From JAGVSR01 sp964458265 (GTDB lineage Bacteria; Pseudomonadota; Alphaproteobacteria; Rhizobiales; Hyphomicrobiaceae), in assembly GCA_964458265.1 (NCBI GenBank), contig CAYWIF010000004.1:1-64000 (forward strand): a DNA stretch of 64,000 bases. The letters run 5' to 3'. This document shows positions 1 to 8,768 of the stretch, one piece after another; the stretch's first letter is position 1, and every line of letters begins with the position of its first letter. Under the pieces are notes generated by a model. That model did no database searches. It saw nothing but the letters and a program-made list of their open reading frames with translations, and was not told where the DNA came from. The position numbers and the translations under genes are program-made.

Positions 1-383
1 GGCGGACCGCCCGCTTCGACGCACAGAACGCCGTTGTAGCCCTCGTAAACGAAGTCCTCGACGCGCAGTTCTTCGGTGTGAAAATTCACCTGCTCCAGCA
101 CGTCAATGACGGTCGGAACCAGGGCCTTCGTCAGCGTGAACGTCGAATCGTGCTTCGGGTCGCACCCGATCTGCAGCACCCGCTTGCCCAGCTTGGAAAA
201 TGCTGCCGACAGGTTCGAGGATGTTGTGCTCTTGCCGATGCCGCCCTTGCCATAGACGGCGAACACCTTCGCCGTCGTGGGAATCGCCACGCGCGGGTCC
301 ATGTGAACCTGCACGCTGCCTTCCCCGTCGCCGGTGCGTCCGCGCTCTTTCAGCGCCGCGCTCTTGAAAATCGTTGCCGTCAT
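1..383 (-). CDS. bchL: Light-independent protochlorophyllide reductase, iron protein BchL (partial)
   Basis: Only the first ~127 residues are in the window; the rest lies beyond the left edge. The product is the ATP-dependent [4Fe-4S] electron donor to BchN-BchB, which reduces ring D of protochlorophyllide in the dark. The visible N-terminus carries the nitrogenase-iron-protein P-loop GKGGIGKS and the following segment with CDPKHDST, both diagnostic of the BchL/NifH family. The start ATG overlaps the bchH stop as ATGA, so translation is probably coupled. The variable leader before the P-loop (about 40 residues) is normal for BchL. The 4Fe-4S cysteines downstream cannot be checked. Confidence 0.97.
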   Translation of the reverse strand, partial: MTATIFKSAALKERGRTGDGEGSVQVHMDPRVAIPTTAKVFAVYGKGGIGKSTTSSNLSAAFSKLGKRVLQIGCDPKHDSTFTLTKALVPTVIDVLEQVNFHTEELRVEDFVYEGYNGVLCVEAGGP

Positions 384-3300
384 GCGGCGACCTCCACTCC
401 AACGCCTTCGAGACGATCCTCGAGATCGGCGCCTGCATTTCTTAGGGCTTCGAGAACGCCGGGTTCCGGCGTCCAGTAGTTGCGCTCATGCGCTTCGAGC
501 AGTCGGTTCGCGACTTTTGCCGAAGCGGTCGGGTTCAGCGCCGCCAGCCGCTCGCGCATTTCGGGGTCGAGAACAAAGGTCTCGGTGATCTGGTGGTAAA
601 CCCACGGCGCGACCTGCCCCGTCGTCGCCGACCAGCCGAGCGTGTTGGTGACTTGGGCCTCGATCTGGCGCACGCCTTCGTAGCCGTGCTTCAGCATGCC
701 CTCGTACCACTTCGGATTGAGCGTCCGCGTCCGCGTTTCCAGCGCCACCTGTTCCGACAACGATCTGACGAGACCTTCGCCGCGCGTCTGGTCGCCGATG
801 TAGACGGGAACCTCGTGACCGCTGGCCCGCTGCACGGCGCGGCTGATGCCGCCGAGCGTATCGAAATAATGATCGATCGTCGTGATCCCCACTTCGACCG
901 ATTCCAAATTCTGATAGGCGAGCTTCACATTCGAGAGCACGCTTTCCAGAAGCGCCGACTGTTGCTCGGGCTTGCCGGTGCGGCCATAAGCGAAGCTCTT
1001 GCGGCGCGAGTAGGTTTCCGCCAGCTCGCTGCCGTCCTGCCAGGTGCCCTCTTCGATGAGCTGGTTGACATTGGCGCCGTAGGCTCCATCCGCATTCGAG
1101 AAAACGCGCAGCGATGCCGTTTCCATGTCGACACCCTTCGCCCGCATGTAAGCGAGCGCATGGGCGCGCACGAAGTTCATGCTGGAAGGCTCGTCCGTCG
1201 TCGCCGCCAGCCACGCCGCTTCCGCCAGAAGTTTGGTTTGCAGCGGCAGCAGGTCCCGGAAGATCCCCGACAGCGTCACAACGACATCGATGCGTGGACG
1301 TCCGAGCTCTTCCAGCGGTATCAGGTCCGCCCCGCACAGGCGGCCATAGCTGTCGAACCGCGGCTTGGCTCCCATCAGAGCGAGCGCCTGCCCGATCGGC
1401 CCGCCCTCGGTCTTAAGATTGTCCGTTCCCCAGAGGACGAGCGCAACCGTCTCCGGCAACGCATGTCCATCGAGACGATAGCGTTCCAGAAGCCGTGCGG
1501 TCTGCCGCGCGCCGTCCGCCAGTGCAAACGCGCTCGGAATGCGGAACGGATCGAACCCATGCAGGTTGCGGCCCGTCGGAAGAATGGCCGGCGTGCGAAT
1601 AAGGTCACCGGATGGAGCCGGCCGCACGAACCGCCCGTCGAGGGCGTGCACCAGGGCGCCCAGCTCGTGTTCTTCGGATAGAAGCTGGTTCAAGTCACCC
1701 ATTGCGCGAACCGCGTCGAGCGCGTCGGGGCTGCGCTCCCGCGTTGTGCGTGCCAGCGCATCCACGGGCGTCGCACCAGCAACGATCGCTTCGAGCGTCG
1801 CCGCCTCCGGCTTGTAGCCGGGCCGCGCTTCGGCAGACGCCTTCATCAGGTCGAGCCGCTCGGACGCCGTCATCGGCTCGCCAATCACATGCAGCCCGTT
1901 CGGGATCAGCGTGTATTCGAGTTCGAGCACGGCCGTCCAAAGCTTGCCAACCGCCGCTTCCGCGTCCGCAAGGATCCACGCCGGCTCGGCGGTCGCCAGT
2001 TCCACCTGCGCCGCCTGCGCTTGGATCACCGGCAACAGCTGCGCGCGCTCGGCATCGGCCTCAGGCTCCAATCCGCGCCAGCGCTCGATGGAGGATTTCA
2101 AGTCGAGAAGCCCTCGATAGAGACCCGCGGCTGAAATCGGCGGCGTCAGATAGCTGATCAGCGTCGCCGCCGAGCGGCGTTTGGCGATGGTGCCTTCCGA
2201 GGGATTGTTCGCGGCGTAGAGATAGAAGTTCGGCATGTCGCCGATCAGCCGGTCCGGCCACGACGAGCCGGAAAGCCCCGCCTGCTTGCCCGGCATGAAC
2301 TCGAGCGCACCATGCGTGCCGAAATGCAGCACCGCATGCGCCGCAAACTCGTCGCGCAGGTAGCGGTAGAAGGCGGCGAACGCATGTGTCGGCGCGAAGC
2401 CCTTTTCAAAGAGCAGCCGCATGGGGTCGCCCTCGTACCCGAACGCCGGCTGGATCGCGACCAGAACATTCCCATACTGCGCGCCGAGCACAAAGATCGA
2501 CTGTCCGTCGCTCTGCGCCCGGCCCGGCGCCGCTCCCCACTGTCCTTCGATTTCTTTCAGCCACTTCTGGCGGCGCACGTGCGTGTCGGCCGGGATCTTG
2601 GCAACGACGTTCGCCACCGTCCCGAACGTTGCGGCGTTGCCGGTGATGATCTCGGTTCGCAGCGCATCGACACTGGCCGGGAGGTTGACCTTATAGCCCG
2701 CCGCCTTCAGCGACTTCAGCGTGTTGTAGAGCGACGCAAAGACGGAGAGGAACGCCGCTGATCCCGTCGCGCCGCTATTGGGCGGAAAGTTGAACAGAAT
2801 GATCGCGAGCTTTCGTTCGGCCCGCTCACTCCGCCGCAATGCCACGAGTTTTGCGGTGCGCGCCGCGAGCATGTCTGCCCGGTCGATGCAGACCTGCATG
2901 TTGCGCTCGACGTCGCCTTTCGGGAATACGCAGCGCCGCTCGCAACCCGTGCAGGCCTCACCGGCGCCGTCGGAGCGGCCACCGAACACCATCGGCCCTG
3001 TCGAACCGTCGAGTTCGGGAATGGCGACCATGATCGTCTGCTCGATCGGCATCAGGCCACGGTCGGACGCGCCCCACTGTTCGATCGACTGGAACTCGAC
3101 CGCATGTGCCGCCAGATACGGCACGTCGAGCCTGGCCAGCATGTCCTCGGCCGCCTTGGCATCGTTATAGGCAGGGCCGCCGACCAGCGAAAATCCCGTG
3201 AGCGACACCACCGCGTCAACGGTCGCGACGCCGTCCTTCTGAAAAAACTTCTCGACCGCCGGCCGCGCATCGAGCCCGGTGGCAAACGCCGGCACCACGT

Positions 3301-4138
3301 CGAGGCCGCGCGCTTCCAAGGCTGCCAAAACCCCGTCGTAGTGGGCCGTGTTGCCGGCCAGCAGGTATGACCGCATGACGAGCACGCCGACGCGCCCGCG
3401 CGTACCCTTTGCCGGGAGATCCGCAAGCCGTTCCGTCATCCGCTGCGGCAGCCCCGGATGATAGAGCCCCACGTCGGGATAGACCATCGGCGGCGTCGAC
3501 TTCAGCGTTCCGCGCAGCGCCTTGCGCGGCCCATCGGCGTAACGGTCCACGAGATAGCGGACCATATTGACGACATTCTCTTCCGAACCCGCGAGCCAAT
3601 ATTGCAATGTTAGAAAATACGCGCGCACATCCTGTGCGGGGCCGGGAATGAAGCGCAGGATTTTCGGTATCCGCCGCAACATCGCCATCTGCGATTCGCC
3701 GGACGACTGCGTCTTGCCCTTGCCGCTGCCGCGCAGCCGCTTCAACAGCGCCATCGCGCCGCCGGGCTCGCCGTTCATCGAGAAACTGCCCAGCCTCGTC
3801 AGCTTGATGATCTCGCCGGCCGACAGGCACCCGATCATCGCGTCGCAGTTATCACGCCGGGCCTGCAGGTCTGGGAGGATCCCGCGGATGTGATCTTCCA
3901 TGAAAAGCATGTTGGCGAAGATAATGTCGCCCTTGGCAATGTCGTCCTTGCACTGTTGCAGCGCCGCCGGATCGTGTTCCCAGTCAGCCGCCGCGTGCAG
4001 AGAAAACTTCAAGCCGGGAATCGCCCGCTCAAGGCTTCGCCGCGCGCGATCGACCGCGCCAGCCAGATGGCTGTCGAGCGTGACGATCACCACCCGGACG
4101 GAGCCCGGGTCAGCGGCTGAAGTGAGCCTTTGCGTCAT
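380..4138 (-). CDS. bchH: Magnesium chelatase large subunit BchH
   Basis: This 1252-residue protein is the porphyrin-binding subunit that inserts Mg2+ into protoporphyrin IX together with BchI and BchD (encoded at 15.5-18.3 kb here). It shows the CobN/BchH fold throughout, including the N-terminal MFMEDHI-like region, LGAQYGNVLVAIQP and the HFGTHGALEFMPGKQ motif typical of the family. Length matches other BchH proteins (about 1200-1250). It sits between bchB (29-bp overlap at its start) and bchL (ATGA overlap at its stop), the usual bchF-N-B-H-L order, so one polycistronic transcript from the bchF promoter is likely. Confidence 0.98.
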   Translation of the reverse strand: MTQRLTSAADPGSVRVVIVTLDSHLAGAVDRARRSLERAIPGLKFSLHAAADWEHDPAALQQCKDDIAKGDIIFANMLFMEDHIRGILPDLQARRDNCDAMIGCLSAGEIIKLTRLGSFSMNGEPGGAMALLKRLRGSGKGKTQSSGESQMAMLRRIPKILRFIPGPAQDVRAYFLTLQYWLAGSEENVVNMVRYLVDRYADGPRKALRGTLKSTPPMVYPDVGLYHPGLPQRMTERLADLPAKGTRGRVGVLVMRSYLLAGNTAHYDGVLAALEARGLDVVPAFATGLDARPAVEKFFQKDGVATVDAVVSLTGFSLVGGPAYNDAKAAEDMLARLDVPYLAAHAVEFQSIEQWGASDRGLMPIEQTIMVAIPELDGSTGPMVFGGRSDGAGEACTGCERRCVFPKGDVERNMQVCIDRADMLAARTAKLVALRRSERAERKLAIILFNFPPNSGATGSAAFLSVFASLYNTLKSLKAAGYKVNLPASVDALRTEIITGNAATFGTVANVVAKIPADTHVRRQKWLKEIEGQWGAAPGRAQSDGQSIFVLGAQYGNVLVAIQPAFGYEGDPMRLLFEKGFAPTHAFAAFYRYLRDEFAAHAVLHFGTHGALEFMPGKQAGLSGSSWPDRLIGDMPNFYLYAANNPSEGTIAKRRSAATLISYLTPPISAAGLYRGLLDLKSSIERWRGLEPEADAERAQLLPVIQAQAAQVELATAEPAWILADAEAAVGKLWTAVLELEYTLIPNGLHVIGEPMTASERLDLMKASAEARPGYKPEAATLEAIVAGATPVDALARTTRERSPDALDAVRAMGDLNQLLSEEHELGALVHALDGRFVRPAPSGDLIRTPAILPTGRNLHGFDPFRIPSAFALADGARQTARLLERYRLDGHALPETVALVLWGTDNLKTEGGPIGQALALMGAKPRFDSYGRLCGADLIPLEELGRPRIDVVVTLSGIFRDLLPLQTKLLAEAAWLAATTDEPSSMNFVRAHALAYMRAKGVDMETASLRVFSNADGAYGANVNQLIEEGTWQDGSELAETYSRRKSFAYGRTGKPEQQSALLESVLSNVKLAYQNLESVEVGITTIDHYFDTLGGISRAVQRASGHEVPVYIGDQTRGEGLVRSLSEQVALETRTRTLNPKWYEGMLKHGYEGVRQIEAQVTNTLGWSATTGQVAPWVYHQITETFVLDPEMRERLAALNPTASAKVANRLLEAHERNYWTPEPGVLEALRNAGADLEDRLEGVGVEVAA

Positions 4139-5729
4139 ATAAGGTCTCGATCGTTATGGTCTTGATGCCCCGCTCCGCCGCGTAGCGTTCGGTATTGCGG
4201 CGTGCCTTCCCCCGCACGAAGAACGGGATCTTTCCGAGTTCTTTTTCGGCTTCCGCCGCCCACCCGCCGGAATCTTCCGGCTGCCCTCCGGCTGCCGCTT
4301 CGACGACGATGTCTCCCGCCGGCGCAGCGGCTGCCGCTTGCGCAGGTCCCCCTACCTCACCCGCGCCACGTTGCGCACCGCCGTGACCGCCAAGATGCGA
4401 AGGCCCGGCACCGTCGTGAAACTCGAAGTCGTCGCGGAACATCTGCAGGAGATGCTCTTCGAGGCCCATCATCAGCGGATGCACCCATGTGTCGAAGAGC
4501 ACGTTCGCACCCTCGAACCCCATCTGTGGCGCGTAGCGGGCCGGAAAATCCTGCACATGGATCGGCGAGGAGATCACCGCGCACGGCACACCGAGACGCT
4601 TGGCGATGTGCCGCTCCATCTGCGTGCCGAGCACAAGTTCGGGATTGAGCTCCCGCACCGCCTGTTCGACTTCCAGATAATCGTCGGAAATGAGCGCTTC
4701 GATGCCGTATTCTTTGGCTGCCTCGCGAACATCGCGCGCGAACTCGCGCGAATACGTGCCGAGACCGACGACCTTGAAGCCAAGCTCGCTGCTGGCAACG
4801 CGCGCCGCGGCCATGGCGTGCGTCGCATCACCAAAGATGAACACCCGCTTGCCCGTCAGATACGTCGAGTCGATGCTGCGCGAATACCAAGGCAATCGCG
4901 ACCGCTCCCGCGCCAGGAAGGCCGTCGCGTCTATCCCAGCCAGTTCGCAAACTTCCTTCACGAACCCGCGCGTCGCCGTCACGCCGATCGGCACCGTCTT
5001 CGTGAACGGCTGGCCAAACGTCCGCTTCAGCCAGTTGGCGGCGTTCTGCGCCACTTCCGGATAGAGCACGATGTTGAAATCGGCATCCGGCAACCGCGCC
5101 AGATCGGTCGGCCGCGCACCTTGCGGGGCCACGACATTGACTTCGATCTTGAGATCGGCGAGCAGGCGCAAAATTTCCGTCACGTCGTCCCGATTGCGGA
5201 ACCCAAGCGACGTCGGCCCCAGAATGTTGCACCGTGCGCGCTCGCCCGCTGCACGAGCGGGCCGCTCCGTGCCGGGCGCTGGCGCGCGTGTTCCTGCAAA
5301 CGCCCGCACGAGCTGGTAGAAGGTTTCCGCAGCGCCCCAGTTTTCCTTTTTCTGATAGGCCGGCAGGTCGAGCGGCACGACCGGGCAATCAAGACCCAAC
5401 GCCTTGGCAAGCCCGCCCGGATCGTCCTGAATGAGCTCCGCCGTGCACGACGCGCCCACGATCATCGCTTCGGGCCGGAAACGCTCATAAGCAGCCTGCG
5501 CCGACGATTTGAAAAGTTCGGCCGTGTCGCCGCCCAGATCACGCGCCTGGAACGTCGTGTAGGTGACGGGCGGCCGCTTTTCGTTTCGCTCGATCATCGT
5601 GAATAGCAGATCGGCGTAGGTATCGCCTTGCGGGGCATGCAGCACATAGTGCAGCCCGTCCATCGAGTTCGCGATCCGCATCGCGCCGATGTGGGGAGGT
5701 CCTTCGTAGGTCCAAACCGTCAGCTGCAT
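4110..5729 (-). CDS. bchB: Light-independent protochlorophyllide reductase subunit BchB
   Basis: BchB is the catalytic partner of BchN in the dark-operative reductase (DPOR), related to nitrogenase NifK. I place the start at the MQLTVWTYEGPPHIGAMRIA methionine, the conserved family N-terminus; a longer frame upstream is overlap with bchN and not conserved-looking. The protein is 539 residues. It contains the GASCTAELIQDD cysteine motif and, at the end, the small PCP-reductase domain (residues ~475-539, ending in TLYDAKAHF). These two parts are joined by a Gly/Ala-rich linker (~435-475) that is longer and lower in complexity than the rest. Four bases separate it from bchN. Confidence 0.97.
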   Translation of the reverse strand: MQLTVWTYEGPPHIGAMRIANSMDGLHYVLHAPQGDTYADLLFTMIERNEKRPPVTYTTFQARDLGGDTAELFKSSAQAAYERFRPEAMIVGASCTAELIQDDPGGLAKALGLDCPVVPLDLPAYQKKENWGAAETFYQLVRAFAGTRAPAPGTERPARAAGERARCNILGPTSLGFRNRDDVTEILRLLADLKIEVNVVAPQGARPTDLARLPDADFNIVLYPEVAQNAANWLKRTFGQPFTKTVPIGVTATRGFVKEVCELAGIDATAFLARERSRLPWYSRSIDSTYLTGKRVFIFGDATHAMAAARVASSELGFKVVGLGTYSREFARDVREAAKEYGIEALISDDYLEVEQAVRELNPELVLGTQMERHIAKRLGVPCAVISSPIHVQDFPARYAPQMGFEGANVLFDTWVHPLMMGLEEHLLQMFRDDFEFHDGAGPSHLGGHGGAQRGAGEVGGPAQAAAAAPAGDIVVEAAAGGQPEDSGGWAAEAEKELGKIPFFVRGKARRNTERYAAERGIKTITIETLYDAKAHFSR

Positions 5730-5733
5730 GGCG

Positions 5734-7032
5734 TTAAACCTCCAGCCGCGTGCGCCGCACGAGCGGCCGCGTGAAGAGTTCCGCCAGATCGCCGGCCTGC
5801 TCGAAACCCTGCACGGGCGTGAACAGCAGCTCGATCGACCACTTTGTCGTGAAGCCCTCCGCTTCGAGGGGATTGGCGAGCCCAAGTCCGCAGACGATGA
5901 GATCGGGCTTTGCCTCGCGGCAACGGTCGAGCTGACGCTCCACGTCTTGCCCTTCGCTCACCAGCGTCTCCGCCGGCAGCTTTACGAGATCGAGCGCCAT
6001 CTGGTGCCGGTTGAGATACGGGGTGCCGACCTCGACGGGGAACATCCCCAATTCCTCATGAAGGAAGCGCGCCAGCGGAATTTCGAGCTGGCTGTCGGGG
6101 AAGAAGAACACGCGCTTGCCGGCAAGCCGGAACTTGTGCGCCTCCAGTGCCTTGCGTGCGCGCGCCGCGGCCGGAGCGATGACCTCATCGAAGCGCGCCC
6201 GCGGCACGCCCCACAGGTCGGCCACCGTCGCCAGCCACGCCGTCGTACCTTCGACGCCATAAGGGAACGGCGCGGTGAGAATTTCACAGCCGCGCTCTTG
6301 CAGCCGCGCCGCCGTGTCGGTCAGAAACGGCTGCGCCAGGAGAACCCGCGTTCCGGGACCCACCCCCGGCAGCTCCCGCGACTTGCGCGGCGGCAGGAAC
6401 GCAACATCCGTGATGCCCAATTCCGCCAACAGCCGCCGGAACTGATCTTCGACGATGTCGGCGAGCGCTCCCGCGATCAGCAATTGCGGCGCGTCTTGGT
6501 TATCGCGTTCCGGCAACTGCGGTACGAGCGCCGCCAGGCAGGCATCTTCGCCTTGCGTAAATGTCGTCTCGATGCCGCTGCCCGAGTAATTCAAGATGCG
6601 GACATCCGGCGCATGCTGCACCGACAGCCGCTCGGCGGCCCGCGACAGATCAAGCTTGATCACCTCCGACGGACACGAGCCCACCAGAAACAGCATCCGG
6701 ATGTCTGGCCGCCGCTCCAAGAGCCGCCCAACCACACGGTCGAGTTCTTCGTTGGCGTCCGCCAGCCCCGCGAGGTCGCGCTCGTCGAGAATTGCGGTCG
6801 CAAACCGTGGCTCGGCAAAAATCATCACGCCGGCCGCCGACTGGATGAGATGCGCGCACGTGCGCGAGCCAACGACCAGGAAGAAGGCGTCTTGTATTTT
6901 CCGGTGCAGCCAGATGATGCCCGTCAAACCGCAGAATACTTCGCGCTGACCGCGCTCGCGCAGAACGGGGCGATCCGTCGTGACGCAAGCTTCTGTGGAT
7001 AACGTTTTCGCCTTGGCGAGGACGCTGGTCAT
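5734..7032 (-). CDS. bchN: Light-independent protochlorophyllide reductase subunit BchN
   Basis: BchN forms the (BchN-BchB)2 core of DPOR and is related to NifD. The chosen start gives a 432-residue protein, normal for the family, and overlaps the bchF stop as ATGA. Visible family features are the early cysteine segment EVFCGLTGIIWLHRKIQDAF, the SRTCAHL motif and FLVGSCPSEVIK, which together supply the cysteine ligands of the interfacial cluster. The C-terminus matches the conserved KWSIELLFTPVQGFEQAGDLAELFTRPL block. A longer upstream reading frame is shadow coding inside bchF. Confidence 0.97.
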   Translation of the reverse strand: MTSVLAKAKTLSTEACVTTDRPVLRERGQREVFCGLTGIIWLHRKIQDAFFLVVGSRTCAHLIQSAAGVMIFAEPRFATAILDERDLAGLADANEELDRVVGRLLERRPDIRMLFLVGSCPSEVIKLDLSRAAERLSVQHAPDVRILNYSGSGIETTFTQGEDACLAALVPQLPERDNQDAPQLLIAGALADIVEDQFRRLLAELGITDVAFLPPRKSRELPGVGPGTRVLLAQPFLTDTAARLQERGCEILTAPFPYGVEGTTAWLATVADLWGVPRARFDEVIAPAAARARKALEAHKFRLAGKRVFFFPDSQLEIPLARFLHEELGMFPVEVGTPYLNRHQMALDLVKLPAETLVSEGQDVERQLDRCREAKPDLIVCGLGLANPLEAEGFTTKWSIELLFTPVQGFEQAGDLAELFTRPLVRRTRLEV

Positions 7033-7550
7033 GGCGCCACCTCGATGCCGGCGGGCGCACCGGACGAAGCCGTGCCTTGCAGCCGCGCCATGCGTAGCTT
7101 CCATACGAATTGCGCGGCGTTGATCACGTAGGCGGCATAGGCGGCGAGTGCGAGCCACATCTGCTCTTCAACACCGAGCCAACCGGTCAGCAGCGCTGCT
7201 AGATAAGCCGTGTGTAGCGCCAGCACGAGCATGCTGACCACGTCTTCCCAGAAGAATGCCGGCGCGAAGAGATAGCGTCCGAAGACGTCCTTCTCCCAGA
7301 TCGAGCCGGTGATCATGATTGTGTAGAGAACGAGCGTTTTGACGACGACTGAAAGAGTCGCCGCCGTCTCGCCCTCACCGGTCAAGAGAAACCGGACCAC
7401 GAGCCAGAGGCTGACCAGAAAAACGAGGAACTGCAGCGGCGCCAACACGCCCTGAACCATTGTCCAGGGCGAAGCATCGCGGCGGCGCTTCTCTTCCGCC
7501 GTGTAGAGCGGTCGGCTGGCCGTCCGGTGGGTTTCGGAAGTGCCCGTCAC
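7029..7550 (-). CDS. bchF: 3-vinyl bacteriochlorophyllide hydratase BchF
   Basis: BchF hydrates the 3-vinyl group of (bacterio)chlorophyllide on the way to BChl a. The 173-residue protein is hydrophobic with about four membrane helices, and starts with a polar segment containing LYTAEEKRRRDASPW, a hallmark of this family. It is the first gene of the leftward bchF-N-B-H-L operon and is transcribed divergently from ppaA. Two overlapping PpsR-type palindromes lie 74-107 bp upstream of its start, so repression by PpsR under aerobic or high-light conditions is expected. Confidence 0.95.
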   Translation of the reverse strand: MTGTSETHRTASRPLYTAEEKRRRDASPWTMVQGVLAPLQFLVFLVSLWLVVRFLLTGEGETAATLSVVVKTLVLYTIMITGSIWEKDVFGRYLFAPAFFWEDVVSMLVLALHTAYLAALLTGWLGVEEQMWLALAAYAAYVINAAQFVWKLRMARLQGTASSGAPAGIEVAP

Positions 7551-7623
7551 GTTCGTCTCGCCCCGCGCTGGTGCAGTTGGCCTGCGACCAATCGTGCCGA
7601 CAGTACGTCTGTGCCCGAAGCGA

Positions 7624-7657
7624 TGTCAACCTAAGTTGACGTAATTTTAGCTTTACA
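7624..7657. promoter_or_regulatory. Two overlapping PpsR-type operators between bchF and ppaA
   Basis: Site 1 (7624-7641) reads TGTCAACCTAAGTTGACG, a near-perfect palindrome with inner arms GTCAAC/GTTGAC. Site 2 (7640-7657) reads CGT-N12-ACA, i.e. TGT-N12-ACG on the minus strand, and shares two bases with site 1. Both differ from the consensus TGT-N12-ACA by a single base. On the minus strand a TAGGTTGACA element matches the -10/operator junction seen at bchC. The whole 300-bp gap 7551-7850 contains no gene; its other recognisable element is the ppaA ribosome binding site. Confidence 0.7.
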
Positions 7658-7850
7658 TTTTCTGCGCCACGCGCTTTCAATGGCGAACTTCGTGATGGTG
7701 CTGACATCCGAAAGGTGTTTAGATCGGCCTCGATCGGCGGAACGATAAAAGAAACGGCACGAGCTGAGATCGGGTCCATCCTCGAACGGCCTTCACGGGA
7801 TCAGCAATTCCTGGAACGTGTCACGGGGCCAGTACGGAGGAGCACGCCCA

Positions 7851-8735
7851 ATGCCCGGGTCGCGGCAACTCATTGAAGCGTTCGGCGAATGGCAATCCTG
7901 CGAGGATGTGCCAGCCGAACCTAAGACCGTACGAGGCAGGTCAACTCCCGCCGTCCAAGAATTCAATCGCGCCATGCTCGGCCGCACGATCGAGGCCGAG
8001 GTCATTCCGCGGCTGATGATGGCCCACCGTGGTTTTGCCGTCAGCGAAGCGCAGCAAGACGCCACCCATGTGACCTTCGAAGATGTCGCCGAACTCGGCC
8101 GCATCGTTATCGAGCATGACACGTCGGTTGCCTCGTCGTACGTCGACGCCCTGCGCAATCAAGGTGTGCCGATCGAGGCTATCTTCTTGGAATTGCTGGC
8201 GCCCACAGCCCGGCTGCTCGGCGAAATGTGGAAGTCCGACCAGTGCTATTTTACCGACGTGACCGTTGGCATGGCACGCCTGCAGCAGATCGTTCACGAA
8301 CTGAGCCCCGAATTCGAGCGGGAAAACGCCCAGTCGTTCGAGGGCCGCTGCATCCTTCTGATGACCATGCCGGGCGAGCAGCATACCCTTGGCTTAATGA
8401 TCGTCGAGGAATACTTCCGCCGATATGGCTGGGACTGCTGCAGCAGCGCCCCGAAGGACCTCCGCGACATGGCGCGCCTTGCGCGCCGCCAGCACTTCGA
8501 TGTTATTGGTATTTCAGTTGGTTGGGGGGCCTTGCTTGACGACATTGCGTCAGCTATTCAAGGCATCAGGAAGAGTTCACGAAACAAGGCTGCCATTGTT
8601 CTGGTCGGCGGCAACATCTTCCTTGAGAATCCTGAGCTTGTGTCGCGCGTAGGTGCAGACGGTACGGCGGAGGATGGCCGCCAAGCCGTGTTACAGCTGC
8701 GCTCACTCGTGAACGTTTCGCTGAAGACCGTGTAA
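7851..8735 (+). CDS. ppaA: Photopigment regulator PpaA/AerR (cobalamin-binding domain)
   Basis: This is the PpaA/AerR-type antirepressor that modulates PpsR/CrtJ. I start at the MPGSRQL methionine (294 residues) because GGAGG lies 10 bp upstream; an in-frame GTG at 7818 would add 11 residues. The C-terminal two-thirds shows a B12-binding arrangement: a helical cap segment LLGEMWKSDQCYFTDVTVG, then the Rossmann part with MPGEQHTLGL (the His is the likely cobalt ligand), ISVGWGALLDDI and VLVGGNIF. It is adjacent to ppsR (33-bp gap) as in other purple bacteria and divergent from bchF. Confidence 0.92.
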   Translation: MPGSRQLIEAFGEWQSCEDVPAEPKTVRGRSTPAVQEFNRAMLGRTIEAEVIPRLMMAHRGFAVSEAQQDATHVTFEDVAELGRIVIEHDTSVASSYVDALRNQGVPIEAIFLELLAPTARLLGEMWKSDQCYFTDVTVGMARLQQIVHELSPEFERENAQSFEGRCILLMTMPGEQHTLGLMIVEEYFRRYGWDCCSSAPKDLRDMARLARRQHFDVIGISVGWGALLDDIASAIQGIRKSSRNKAAIVLVGGNIFLENPELVSRVGADGTAEDGRQAVLQLRSLVNVSLKTV

Positions 8736-8768
8736 CGGACCGCGTCACAGCAGAGGTTGCGGTAGTTT

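Noticed and set aside
5730..5885. Longer BchB reading with a 52-residue N-terminal extension
   Set aside because: The extension lies wholly in the bchN 3' end and lacks similarity; the MQLTVWTYEGPPH start is the conserved one.
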